In this document: positions 47,891 through 57,116 of the stretch, one piece after another
How the letters are laid out: every line of letters begins with the position of its first letter
Position numbering within the stretch: position 1 is the stretch's first letter
Assembly (NCBI RefSeq): GCF_002259585.1
Contig: NZ_MWWS01000004.1
Coordinates: 496,001 to 560,000 of the forward strand
Origin: Bombiscardovia coagulans
Lineage (GTDB): Bacteria; Actinomycetota; Actinomycetes; Actinomycetales; Bifidobacteriaceae
DNA: 64,000 nucleotides
Reading direction: 5' to 3'
Notes under the pieces: model-generated
What the model was told of the DNA's origin: nothing
The model's input: the letters and a program-made list of their open reading frames with translations, nothing else
The model's database searches: none
Made by a program: the position numbers and the translations under genes

Positions 47891-48790
47891 TTAAGCCATG
47901 TCCGCTAAGACTGGGAAGGCATCGTGGTTGCCTATTTTACTCACTTTGATGGCCGCAGCCTTATTGGCAAAATTGACCGCATCCAAAAAGTTACCATGCT
48001 GTGAGTAATGTACTGCAAGCGCTCCAGCAAACACATCGCCAGCACAGACGCTATCCACAGCTTTTACCTTGACAGAGTCAATCTCGTAAATATCGTCTTC
48101 ATGCAAGACCACACTGCCTTCACTACCGAGTTTTACAATCACGGTACTCGGCCCCATGTGATGAATAGCCTTTGCTGCTTTGATTGCTTCAACTTTATTA
48201 GTCACTTTGATACCAGTAATACGCTCGGTCTCTTGTTGGTTGGGAGTAACACAATCAGCATATGTTAGCGACTCTTCAAAAAACCCATCAGCGGGAGCTG
48301 GATCAAGAATAATATACATGCCCTTTTCCCTACCAGTACGTAGGGCAGCCATAACAGAATCTCGGCTTGTCTCCAATTGCATCAGCAACACTGGTGCTTC
48401 AATTTCTGAAAGCGAACGTACGACTTGATCTCCTTGTAGCGCAGCATTTGCCCCCAATGTACCGACCATTGTATTTTCTGAAGTCTGATCTATTTGTACA
48501 ATAAAAGTGCCAGTTCCTTCGTCTGAGCTTTGTTTCACAAACTGTGTATCAACACCCCAAGAGTTCATATCATCCAGAAGCTGCTTACCAGCACCGTCAG
48601 CACCGACCATGCCCACCATAGCAACTTTTCCACCTAGTTTGGCAGCAGCGACTGCTTGATTCGAACCCTTGCCACCAGGCAGCATATTGATTCTTTTTGC
48701 CAATGCAGTCTGCCCACGTTCAGGATAGTTCAGAACGAGTGCCTTAACATCAAGATTAATAGACCCTAAAACTGCTACGTCATACTTCAT
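47891..48790 (-). CDS. rbsK: Ribokinase
   Basis: 299 residues. PfkB family: N-terminal GSINLDVKA, GGKGSNQAVAAAKLG, and the C-terminal catalytic AGDVFAGALAVHYSQ with the catalytic Asp. Phosphorylates ribose (or deoxyribose) at O5. Preceded by AGGAA. It is the last gene of the minus-strand group EIIC-lacI-rpe-rbsK, separated from rpe by 144 bp with no obvious terminator. Confidence 0.9.
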   Translation of the reverse strand: MKYDVAVLGSINLDVKALVLNYPERGQTALAKRINMLPGGKGSNQAVAAAKLGGKVAMVGMVGADGAGKQLLDDMNSWGVDTQFVKQSSDEGTGTFIVQIDQTSENTMVGTLGANAALQGDQVVRSLSEIEAPVLLMQLETSRDSVMAALRTGREKGMYIILDPAPADGFFEESLTYADCVTPNQQETERITGIKVTNKVEAIKAAKAIHHMGPSTVIVKLGSEGSVVLHEDDIYEIDSVKVKAVDSVCAGDVFAGALAVHYSQHGNFLDAVNFANKAAAIKVSKIGNHDAFPVLADMA

Positions 48791-48934
48791 TGTTAAATTC
48801 CTTATCTTGCATTACAACATAACTACATCCATCTGCCTCAGCCATTGAGGACACCGGATTGATACGGCTGACGATACTTCTTTGGTGACTACGTATTGTG
48901 TGTATAACTGCTCATCCAGCAACACACGAATTCA

Positions 48935-49612
48935 TTACGACGCAGGCATGACCTGTGCAAAGAGAGCACGCATATGCTCTACATTGTCAGCAAGTGAAGC
49001 GTCAGAGCGAAAAATAGCACTCGTTCCACCAATGAACCGTGTCGCTCCCCTGCGAGCGCATTCTGGAACCGTTTGAGCACCAATATTGCCATCAACCTCA
49101 ATTGGCGTATCTAAACCACACTCAGTGAGCCTCGTTTTGAGGTTAGATATTTTTCCGTACATCGATTCAATAAAGTGCTGTCCAGCAAATCCTGGATTGA
49201 CAGTCATCAGTACTATGTAGTCTGTAACATCATAAAGATAATCAAGCACGTCAAGAGATGTTGCCGGACTGATTGCCAAACCTGCCTCTAGGCCTGCTGA
49301 CCGAATAGCAGAAAGTGTGCCTTGCAGATTCGTCGTTGATTCTGCATGAACGGCAATACGATTAGCTCCGGCATCAGCAAACATCGACACATACCGCTCC
49401 GGACTGTTGACCATGAGATGCAGATCAAGAGGTTTTTGCGTAATTCCACGAACCCTCTTAACAATGTCTGGACCTAAGGTGAAGTTGGGAACAAATTCTC
49501 CATCCATAACATCAATATGATAAAAATCTACTCCCGCTTGATCGAGCTCTCTAACATCCCGTTCCAAATTGCCGAGGTCAGCGCACATAAGCGAGGGACC
49601 AATTTCAAACAT
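48935..49612 (-). CDS. rpe: Ribulose-phosphate 3-epimerase family protein
   Basis: 225 residues. Start IGPSLMCADLGNLERDVREL, metal-site residues in DFYHIDVMDGEFVPNFTLG and LDLHLMV, phosphate-binding end FIGGTSAIF (the usual GSAVF). Interconverts ribulose 5- and xylulose 5-phosphate, or a close variant acting on allulose phosphate (AlsE), which this operon-borne copy could be. Its ATG directly abuts the stop of the LacI gene (TAAATG), so the two are coupled. Confidence 0.85.
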   Translation of the reverse strand: MFEIGPSLMCADLGNLERDVRELDQAGVDFYHIDVMDGEFVPNFTLGPDIVKRVRGITQKPLDLHLMVNSPERYVSMFADAGANRIAVHAESTTNLQGTLSAIRSAGLEAGLAISPATSLDVLDYLYDVTDYIVLMTVNPGFAGQHFIESMYGKISNLKTRLTECGLDTPIEVDGNIGAQTVPECARRGATRFIGGTSAIFRSDASLADNVEHMRALFAQVMPAS

Positions 49613-50620
49613 TTACACTCCTTCAACGCTCCTTGCCTGAGACGTTTCCCGAATAACAAGGTGCGGTTCAATGACTTTTTTAATGGGTGCTCCGCCCGCG
49701 TCTACAGTCTCTTGGAACAAATCCAGAATGATACTTCCTATATCTTCTGGAAGCTGGTTCACTGTACTTAACCGCGGTACGCAGTATTGGCTGAGCTGGA
49801 TATTGTCGTAGCCAATAATTCGCACATCCTCTGGGACTCTCAATCCAAGGTCAGCGCAAGCCCTTAAGGCCCCTAAGGCAATGGCATCGTCAGCGCAGAC
49901 AATGCCGTTGACATCCTTGTGCTCCACAAGGTAAGCACTCACAACCTTGTAACCGTCCGCCACCGAAAAAGAAGCGTTCACCTTTGCCACAGCAGTTGCA
50001 TTATGCTCAGTCACCGCCTGCAAGTATCCCGCATAACGATCAGATGAGCTCTTATCTTGCTCTGGACCGGACACGAATATCAATCTGTCACAATTACCAT
50101 GTTCGATAAGATAAGCTGTGGCCTTATATGAACCACTCCGGTGGTTTACAGCCATCGCCGAATATGGGTGTGAGAACTGAGCCCTGTCGATAGTGAGTGT
50201 GGTAATACCCAACTGGTGCAAGCGATTCAAATCCTCTTCACTCACGAAGAGTGAATTGATAATTGCCCCACGAACCCGAATGCCTTCCATGAACTTTAAG
50301 TAGTACTCAACTCTAGAGCGATCATCTTCACTATCACACAAGTAAACGCGATATCCCTGAGCTTGCGCTGCTTGTTCAATGTGCTCAACCAATTCCGCAA
50401 AGAAAGGGTTGGTCAAGTTAGGCACTAGCACAGCTATTACATCAGATGACTGTTCTGAAAGAGTTTTTGCCACAAAGTTGGGCTCATATCCCAGATCATT
50501 GACTACTTTTTGAACTTTTTTTATGGTTGCATCGCTTGCACCCCCCTTACCGTTGATAATTCGAGAGACCGTAGCAATAGATACACCACTCATTTCAGCG
50601 ATCTGTCTAATCGTTGTCAT
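49613..50620 (-). CDS. LacI-family transcriptional regulator
   Basis: 335 residues from ATG at 50620 (GGAG seven bases upstream; the frame has a TTG one codon earlier). HTH and hinge: TIRQIAEMSGVSIATVSRIIN then ATIKKVQKVV; periplasmic-binding-protein-like sugar domain follows (VIAVLVPNLTNPFFAELV; CADDAIALGALRA). Likely controls the sugar genes around it through the palindromes upstream of the EIIC gene. Confidence 0.92.
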   Translation of the reverse strand: MTTIRQIAEMSGVSIATVSRIINGKGGASDATIKKVQKVVNDLGYEPNFVAKTLSEQSSDVIAVLVPNLTNPFFAELVEHIEQAAQAQGYRVYLCDSEDDRSRVEYYLKFMEGIRVRGAIINSLFVSEEDLNRLHQLGITTLTIDRAQFSHPYSAMAVNHRSGSYKATAYLIEHGNCDRLIFVSGPEQDKSSSDRYAGYLQAVTEHNATAVAKVNASFSVADGYKVVSAYLVEHKDVNGIVCADDAIALGALRACADLGLRVPEDVRIIGYDNIQLSQYCVPRLSTVNQLPEDIGSIILDLFQETVDAGGAPIKKVIEPHLVIRETSQARSVEGV

Positions 50621-50753
50621 CAATCAACTCCATCTGTCAATACAGCTAAACAAGGGTTGCAGCTTTTCGTATTACTGCTTTTTCAGACTAAACCGGAGTA
50701 ATGATTTGAGTGGATACCTACACGAGACTGCCAGTTATGAGACTTCCTAAGTA

Positions 50754-52154
50754 TCACTGAGCCAAAACAGCACTCGCGCGAAGCTTGCGAACGTACCAAG
50801 CAAAAAGACCAATATAAGCCAGTAGAGCAGCAAGAGAAGCAGCTATCAGTTTCAAATCAAGGGTCTTTACAGCTGTACCGATTACCATGGCTAGCATTTT
50901 TTCTAGAGGATCAGAATCCACTGCACTGAACATTTCATTCTTCCCCAAGCCAGCAGGAAAGACCCCCATGGTTTTGGAAATCTCGGTCAAGAAAGGAGCA
51001 ATAAGGCTTGCCGCCCACAAGAACAGAGGAATCATAATAGTACCAATTAGCGTCATGCGCACCACCTTGCCCTTGGTCCCCACTAAGAGGGAAGGAGCAA
51101 GCACAGTCAAAATAATCCCCCCTAAAGGTAGGACCGTATTTCCTGGGAGCACCATAGCTATCAGCAGGAGAATGGGAGCAAGAATATTGGCAACCGCCCA
51201 CAACTCAGCTCTGGATGCCAGAATCGGCCAGTCTATAGCAATAAAGAGCTTACGACCACCCAACCGCCGTTCCATGAACGACGTAACACCTTCTGAGAGT
51301 GGACCAATAGCTGGCCCGAACCATCCACCGACGACGCCAAAGAGTTCCAAAGCTACTCCCGACGAAAATGCCAAGGCAAAAATGTGAGCAGCATCTTGAC
51401 GACCTAGCAGACCTACAAAAACTCCCAAGTATGCCCCAATCGCACCTTTGCTTCCTAAGAAACCTACCTTTTTATTCAGTGTTTCCGCATCGAAATCAAA
51501 CTTATCAATAAAAGGCAAGACTTTACTGATTATTCGATCAAGCAGCACTACTACAGGCGTTATTAAAAGAGCAGGGTGAGCCGTGGTCGTAATGTTCGTA
51601 TCATCATATCCCAGAAGTTCATTAATAGTAGGTTTCATAGCATCCGCATTGAAGAGCATCAATGCATAGATAAACACTACAAAGACGGACATCAGGAAGA
51701 AGTTACCGCCTGAACTCCAATTGATTAAAAGACCTAAGATAGAAACATTCCAAATATTAAACAAATCTACATTGAGCGTATTAGTTACTTGAAGAGCTAG
51801 CATAACTACATTAGTAACAATGCAAATGAAAGCAAAATAAAGGGTGTAGAGAGAACTCCATGTAATGACAGCAATTGGGGCCCAACCGAGATCTGTCACC
51901 GAGAGATGCAAACCAGTAAACTCTACAAATGACTTGAGGGCCGGACTAAAAGTATTGGTTAGCAACGATATAACGGCGCTCATACCCGTTAAAGCCATCG
52001 CCATTCTTAGACCACCCTCGAAGGCCTTCGAGAGCTTAACACCAACCGCGAGAGAAAGCAGCGTAATGATAATAAACATCATTGCCGCTCCACCCAAACC
52101 AATAAACCAGTTAAAACCGTGGTCTAGAGTATCGATAATCGAATGAACGTCCAT
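50754..52154 (-). CDS. PTS galactitol-type EIIC permease, no EIIA or EIIB nearby
   Basis: 466 residues from ATG at 52154 (AGGAGG upstream; the GTG at 52166 is too close to it). Matches EIIC-GAT: repeated helices, VGVKLSKAFEGGLRMAMALTG near the start and GATxx-like ALELFGVVGGWFGPAIGPLSEG in the middle, about ten helices. Galactitol PTS carriers need EIIA and EIIB partners; none is encoded here. Grouped with a LacI regulator, an epimerase and ribokinase, so it may carry a pentose or pentitol. Confidence 0.88.
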   Translation of the reverse strand: MDVHSIIDTLDHGFNWFIGLGGAAMMFIIITLLSLAVGVKLSKAFEGGLRMAMALTGMSAVISLLTNTFSPALKSFVEFTGLHLSVTDLGWAPIAVITWSSLYTLYFAFICIVTNVVMLALQVTNTLNVDLFNIWNVSILGLLINWSSGGNFFLMSVFVVFIYALMLFNADAMKPTINELLGYDDTNITTTAHPALLITPVVVLLDRIISKVLPFIDKFDFDAETLNKKVGFLGSKGAIGAYLGVFVGLLGRQDAAHIFALAFSSGVALELFGVVGGWFGPAIGPLSEGVTSFMERRLGGRKLFIAIDWPILASRAELWAVANILAPILLLIAMVLPGNTVLPLGGIILTVLAPSLLVGTKGKVVRMTLIGTIMIPLFLWAASLIAPFLTEISKTMGVFPAGLGKNEMFSAVDSDPLEKMLAMVIGTAVKTLDLKLIAASLAALLAYIGLFAWYVRKLRASAVLAQ

Positions 52155-52192
52155 ACTCGGCCTCACCTCCTCGTAAGACTGTACCTATTGTA

Positions 52193-52206
52193 CGTAACCG
52201 TTTACG
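52193..52206. promoter_or_regulatory. LacI-family operator, proximal
   Basis: CGTAACCGTTTACG, a near-perfect palindrome with central CG typical of LacI-family sites, 39 bp upstream of the EIIC start codon. Confidence 0.7.
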
Positions 52207-52375
52207 CTTTTATCATAGCAAGCATTCCCATTTTTGCAAGTGCTCGATAGGACTCTATTTACCAAGATTTGTACAAAGCCTGTTATAGCAACCATTTTAT
52301 GGAAGGTAAACCAGAGACATAGAGGCCATTAGCTCAATACTGCCTCTGTACAATATGCCAATAATCAATACGTAA

Positions 52376-52389
52376 GTTAAACGGTTACG
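52376..52389. promoter_or_regulatory. LacI-family operator, distal
   Basis: GTTAAACGGTTACG matches the reverse complement of the proximal site at 12 of 14 bases. The centres are about 183 bp apart. Confidence 0.6.
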
Positions 52390-52684
52390 TTTCTTCCACA
52401 GACACCATTCATCTTCTCAACGAACTCGTCGATACAGATGTAACGACAACTAATCTGTGCACAAAACCATCCTTCGTACTGTAATTTGCCAAAACGAACT
52501 ACAACAAGCACCTACTTCGCTCATCAATCAAGTACAGTTCTTCCCCCACTCCCCAGGCGTGAGTCTCACAACTTATACAAGCAGGGACCACGTTTACATG
52601 CGCAGCTATCAGCACTTGCCTCCAACAGCTCAAACCAACATCTGAGTGTAATCATTGCTGCACATACAACAGCACAAAATACAG

Positions 52685-52726
52685 TAAAGCCCCACCACAG
52701 GGTACAACCTTGTGACAGGGCTTTTA
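52685..52726 (-). terminator. Probable terminator of the GH3 gene
   Basis: Outer stem TAAAGCCC / GGGCTTTA, inner CACAGGG / CCTTGTG, located 26 bp after the stop of the minus-strand beta-glucosidase gene; followed by TACTGTATTTTG. Confidence 0.65.
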
Positions 52727-52751
52727 AGGAAAGAGACCTTACGAGTAGCTT

Positions 52752-54992
52752 TTACTTAGACAAGGCAGCCTCGTAAGCATCCAAGAGCTCTTTGGTAACT
52801 GTACGTCCGTCAGCACCCGAGAACATAAGAACTGTCCCCAAAGGCATCGTGCGGAAGAGAACCATAGTATTGGGGTTGTCTGGCAGGTGCACTCCTGCTG
52901 CCTCCAGCTCCTCAATCTTTTTGCTCATGATAGGACCACCAATGGGATCTTCCTCCCACTCCCCCATGCTGGACTCACTATTCAGACGGAAGTGCTTTCC
53001 ATCGCCTTCGAGCGTCACGTCGACGCTCTTAACGATGTCACGTGAAGATGTAGCTACTTCGATACCATAAGTACCGGCCTCAACATGCCAATCATTCATT
53101 GCCCGAGACCAGTATGCAAAATCACGCTCATTCAGATCCATTGAAACGCTTTGAGATTCGCCAGCCTTCAAAAAGACCTTACTAAACGCTTTCAGCTCGT
53201 GGGAAGGTCGACTAACCTTTGCCTTACCTGGAGCCACATAGACCTGCACAGTTTGAGCACCATCTACTTGAGAAGTGTTGGTCACTGTTGCGCTAACACG
53301 TACTGCATTCTTACCGGTCTTTTCCACAGACACATCAGTGATCTCGAAACTGGCATATGACAGACCAAAGCCGAATGGGAAGAGTACCGGCTTTTTAAAG
53401 GTGTCATAGTACCGATAACCCACATATACACCTTCACCATAGCGAACATGCCCCTCATCACCAGGGAAATTCATGACTGTAGGATCATCATCTAAATGAA
53501 CTGGTATTGTCTGCGCTAACTTGCCTGAAGGAGTAGACTGCCCCGTCAACAAATCAACAATGGCCAGACCACCAGCTTGCCCCAACAACCAAGTTTCAAG
53601 CACAGCCTTGGCCTGTGGCAACCATTCCGTCAAGCTTACAACGGAACCATTGGAAAGCACCACGATAGTATTAGGATTGACTTCGCTAACCTTCTGTAAC
53701 AGCTCCACCTGCTTGGCAGGAAGGTCCAGACTCGTACGATCAAACCCTTCTGACTCAGCATCCTCAGGCAAGCCCATGAAGAGGATGATCTTATCTGCCT
53801 GCTTGGCAACCTGAAGGGCTTCTTGAGTAAGCGCTTCATCTTGCTGAGCTCCATCAAGGGTGAAACCAGGAGCAAAATCAACTTCCATACCCGCATGCTC
53901 AAAAGCATCTAAAGCGGTTGTCACCATAGTTGGGGTGATATGAGAAGAACCGCCACCCTGATAGCGTGGAGTACGCGCAAACTCACCGATTACGGCCACC
54001 TTCTCCCCCTGTCGCAGCGGTAGAATAGAGTCCTCATTTTTCAAGAGAACTACAGATTCTTGAGCTGCCCGACGGGCTACCTGATTGTGAGCCTCAACAT
54101 CGTATCGGAAGCCTTCACGTGACATTGCAGGCCTGGCCTTTTCTATAAGGTCGATCATGCCCTGAGCCATCTTGTCAAGCTGTTCTTTGCTTACTTCACC
54201 AGCTTTGACCGCTTCAACGATTTCGTTGTCTGTACCGGATGGAGGCATCTCCAAGTTGAGACCTGCGTTAAGAGCTGCTGCACGGTTGTGCACGGCTCCC
54301 CAGTCGGACATGACAATACCATCGAAGCCCCATTCATCGCGCAAAATATCGGTGAGGAGTCGCTTGTTTTCAGAACCGAATACACCATTCAAACGGTTAT
54401 ATGCGCACATGAAGGTCCACGGCTTAGCATTCTTGACGATGTATTCAAAAGCTGACAGATAGATTTCACGCAAGGTACGTTCATCAACATCAGAGCTAGC
54501 TCGCAAGCGCTCGGTCTCCTGATTATTGGCTGCAAAGTGCTTAACTGAGGTACCGATGCCCTCAGACTGCACACCATTCACCAATTCAGCTGCCTGATGG
54601 CCTGTTAGGACCGGATCTTCTGACCAATACTCAAAGTTACGACCACCCAGTGGGCTGCGCTTAATATTTACGCCTGGCCCCAAGATCACAGCAACTTTTT
54701 CCTGTATGCATTCTTCACCCATCGCCTGTCCAACCTGGTGAGCCAGCTCAGGATTCCATGAAGAAGCTAGACCTGCCGTGGGCGGGAAACATGTTGCAGG
54801 AACGGATCCGTATACATCATTTGAGGCAGAATCCTTCGCCTTACGCAAGCCGTAGGGGCCGTCGGTAATCATGTAACCTTCGAGTCCTTGCTCAGGGACG
54901 CCTTGCACATGCCAAGAGTCGGAGCCGGAAGTCAGTGATGCTTCCTCTTCCAAGCTCAAATCACTAGCATTCACATGCGTTTGTTCAGTCAT
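52752..54992 (-). CDS. Glycoside hydrolase family 3 beta-glucosidase
   Basis: 746 residues from ATG at 54992 with AAAGGAA upstream (frame open to 55052 without support). GH3 N-terminal barrel with the catalytic nucleophile in GIVMSDWGAVHNR, the KHFAANNQE and LLTDILRDEWGFDG motifs, a C-terminal alpha/beta sandwich, and a fibronectin III-like end (VTNTSQVDGAQTVQVYV, then KAFSKVFLKAGESQSV). No signal peptide, so intracellular. Cleaves beta-glucosides brought in by the MFS porter encoded 88 bp upstream. Confidence 0.93.
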   Translation of the reverse strand: MTEQTHVNASDLSLEEEASLTSGSDSWHVQGVPEQGLEGYMITDGPYGLRKAKDSASNDVYGSVPATCFPPTAGLASSWNPELAHQVGQAMGEECIQEKVAVILGPGVNIKRSPLGGRNFEYWSEDPVLTGHQAAELVNGVQSEGIGTSVKHFAANNQETERLRASSDVDERTLREIYLSAFEYIVKNAKPWTFMCAYNRLNGVFGSENKRLLTDILRDEWGFDGIVMSDWGAVHNRAAALNAGLNLEMPPSGTDNEIVEAVKAGEVSKEQLDKMAQGMIDLIEKARPAMSREGFRYDVEAHNQVARRAAQESVVLLKNEDSILPLRQGEKVAVIGEFARTPRYQGGGSSHITPTMVTTALDAFEHAGMEVDFAPGFTLDGAQQDEALTQEALQVAKQADKIILFMGLPEDAESEGFDRTSLDLPAKQVELLQKVSEVNPNTIVVLSNGSVVSLTEWLPQAKAVLETWLLGQAGGLAIVDLLTGQSTPSGKLAQTIPVHLDDDPTVMNFPGDEGHVRYGEGVYVGYRYYDTFKKPVLFPFGFGLSYASFEITDVSVEKTGKNAVRVSATVTNTSQVDGAQTVQVYVAPGKAKVSRPSHELKAFSKVFLKAGESQSVSMDLNERDFAYWSRAMNDWHVEAGTYGIEVATSSRDIVKSVDVTLEGDGKHFRLNSESSMGEWEEDPIGGPIMSKKIEELEAAGVHLPDNPNTMVLFRTMPLGTVLMFSGADGRTVTKELLDAYEAALSK

Positions 54993-55080
54993 AATTATTC
55001 CTTTCTCTGCGCCACAGTGTCCTTCAACTCTGAAAAAGAGAGCAACACGCACCTGTGACGTTCATGTTTGTATATTGTGG

Positions 55081-56400
55081 TCACTTGACCTTGCGAATAG
55101 CCATAATGAAGAAAGTACCAGCAAGCAAGAAGACGATAGCTACTGGGAAGACCATCTTGTATCCACCTGTCATGGCAATTACTTGCGTGGTAAATACAGG
55201 CGCCAACACCTGTCCGATTGTATTAGATAAGTTCAAGATTCCCAGATCCTTACCGGCTTCGTCTGGGTTTGGCAGCATGTCAACATTGAGTGCTTGATCA
55301 ACAGACATGTAGCAACCATTGGCAATACCTGCAAGTGCAGCATAAATGTACATACCAGTAGCAGTAGGGATAAAGAATGGAATTGCCAATCCAACGGCAA
55401 ACAATACGGTAGACGCTGCGACGATAATTTTACGGCGCTGAAGGAAGTCTGACAGCGGACCAGAAATAGCTGATGCAGCAATCGTAGTAATAACAGTAAT
55501 CACAGCTATTAACTGCAAAGCTGTCTTAGACGCGTCAAGGCTCAAATGAATGTACTTTTGCAAGATGAACAGCTGGTATCCCGAAATCATGAAGGCACCG
55601 ATTACGAATACCAGACGACCGCCCAAGGCTAGGTAGAAATCACGGCAGTTCTTTGTTGGAGGAATGAAAGAACGGGCAAGGTCAACGGCCGAAACCTTGG
55701 TGTCGTTCGTGGCTGCAGACTTCTCTCGTGGCCAAACCAAAACCACGATAATGCCAGAGAAGAAGAAAATACCCGTACCAATAATGGCACCTGTGTGAAC
55801 ATTAGACAGGAAGAAAGAGCCAACAAAGGTACCTAGCTGCTGTCCCACAATCATACCTGCACCATAGAGGGCAGAGAAAGTACCACGAGTTAGTTCTGGA
55901 ATTCGGTCAGACAGGACAGCAACAGCAGGAGCAATAATGCAGTTAAGTCCAACTTGAACCACACACCAACCAACAACCACTATTGCCAAGCTATGGGCGT
56001 TAAACGAAGTTATATAACCGACAGCAGCAATAAAGCCACCTAACACAATCCAAGGAGTACGCTTGCCTACTTTGAAACGAGACATGTCAGATAAGGCACC
56101 AAAAACAATGTTGGCAACCAAGGAGAATATGGAACTGACAGAATTAACTACAGCAATAGCACCTTCCGCCGAAACGCCTTTCATTCCATCGAAAACGTGG
56201 GGCAACAATACGCTGGAGCCCATAAAGAACGGGAGCGCCCACAGAATTGATACTAGCGCAAAACCGCAGGCAAAACGGAAGTTCATACTCTTTGTTAATG
56301 GTTTACCTGTATCCGGAGCTACATTAGCGCCAGCTTTTACATTCTCGACCGATGAAGCCCCAAACTGCTCACCTGCTTCACCATGCTTTGTACCTACCAT
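55081..56400 (-). CDS. MFS sugar transporter
   Basis: 439 residues from ATG at 56400, chosen because GAGGAAGG lies six bases upstream; the frame is open to an ATG at 56466. Twelve hydrophobic helices after a 40-residue polar head, with FGALSDMSRFKVGKRTPWIVLGG (motif A, GALSDxxRxxxGKR) typical of GPH-like or plant-type sucrose/glycoside porters. Operon partner of the GH3 enzyme: imports a beta-glucoside or similar glycoside. Confidence 0.88.
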   Translation of the reverse strand: MVGTKHGEAGEQFGASSVENVKAGANVAPDTGKPLTKSMNFRFACGFALVSILWALPFFMGSSVLLPHVFDGMKGVSAEGAIAVVNSVSSIFSLVANIVFGALSDMSRFKVGKRTPWIVLGGFIAAVGYITSFNAHSLAIVVVGWCVVQVGLNCIIAPAVAVLSDRIPELTRGTFSALYGAGMIVGQQLGTFVGSFFLSNVHTGAIIGTGIFFFSGIIVVLVWPREKSAATNDTKVSAVDLARSFIPPTKNCRDFYLALGGRLVFVIGAFMISGYQLFILQKYIHLSLDASKTALQLIAVITVITTIAASAISGPLSDFLQRRKIIVAASTVLFAVGLAIPFFIPTATGMYIYAALAGIANGCYMSVDQALNVDMLPNPDEAGKDLGILNLSNTIGQVLAPVFTTQVIAMTGGYKMVFPVAIVFLLAGTFFIMAIRKVK

Positions 56401-57116
56401 TGGTACCTTCCTCTCATATGCTAAGTTTCGTCTACTCCGTTGGAAACTATGGTCAGTATCACTCATTGAATACCCAGTGAGTCGTAGCTCAATCGATCCC
56501 CTTATGAGCTGAACCCGAGTTTCATGTAACTACACTTTATAACCATTGTCAACAGCAGTATCGAACCGTGTCGAGTCCACTTGTCGCTAGCTTATTTCGT
56601 TCTATAAGAAGCAAGGACAGACGTAGGTATGCTATTCTTGGTCGCATATTGGCATTTGTGTAGAATAAGACAATTTTCCAATATAAGCATCTAAATATGC
56701 ATTTCTATGTAATAGAAATTCGGATTAACCAGATTCCACCCAACACAGAATCTTACGGCTTCTAATAAGTTTGCACAGACAGATTATTTTTACTTTTAGG
56801 CGAAACTTGCATTTTAAGTATTTTACACATGTAAGCCACTCTCATATAAATCAGAATTCATTCATAAGAACTTTCCACCTAGTCGCTGTTATAACGGTAG
56901 TCATTCAATTTGCTGAAAACAATATGTGTTCATTTTATTCGTAGTCCTTGCTTAGCAGCTTTGACTCTACCCGGAAAACCTAGCATCCAAAACCTGCCTC
57001 ATATTTACTGCAAGCTATGGAGGTAATTCTTACCTTGTAACAACTGAGTATCTTATTTTCCCCTATACTGAAAATTAATGTTTGTCCTTTCTCATCAAAA
57101 CCAGGGAGAAAAACAT
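56401..57116. other. AT-rich intergenic region
   Basis: 716 bp between divergent genes, visibly more A+T-rich than the genes on either side, with no credible ORF. It holds the promoters of the MFS gene (toward 56400) and of the MrcB_N-DUF3883 gene. No tRNA-like or transposon end was found. Confidence 0.45.

Larger units (their letters stand above)
52155..52751. other. Intergenic region upstream of the EIIC operon
   Basis: 597 bp between two minus-strand genes. It holds two LacI-type palindromes (52193-52206 and 52376-52389), the probable EIIC promoter between or beside them, and near 52685 the terminator of the GH3 gene. No open reading frame looks real. Confidence 0.5.

Noticed and set aside
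35133-52273. Identical 16-mer TTTACCAAGATTTGTA at 35133-35148 and 52258-52273, both upstream of transporter genes
   Set aside because: About one repeated 16-mer is expected by chance in a window of this size, and no symmetry or third copy was found.
52457-52645. 62-codon plus-strand ORF upstream of the GH3 terminator
   Set aside because: No ribosome binding site, no protein-like pattern; lies in the regulatory gap.
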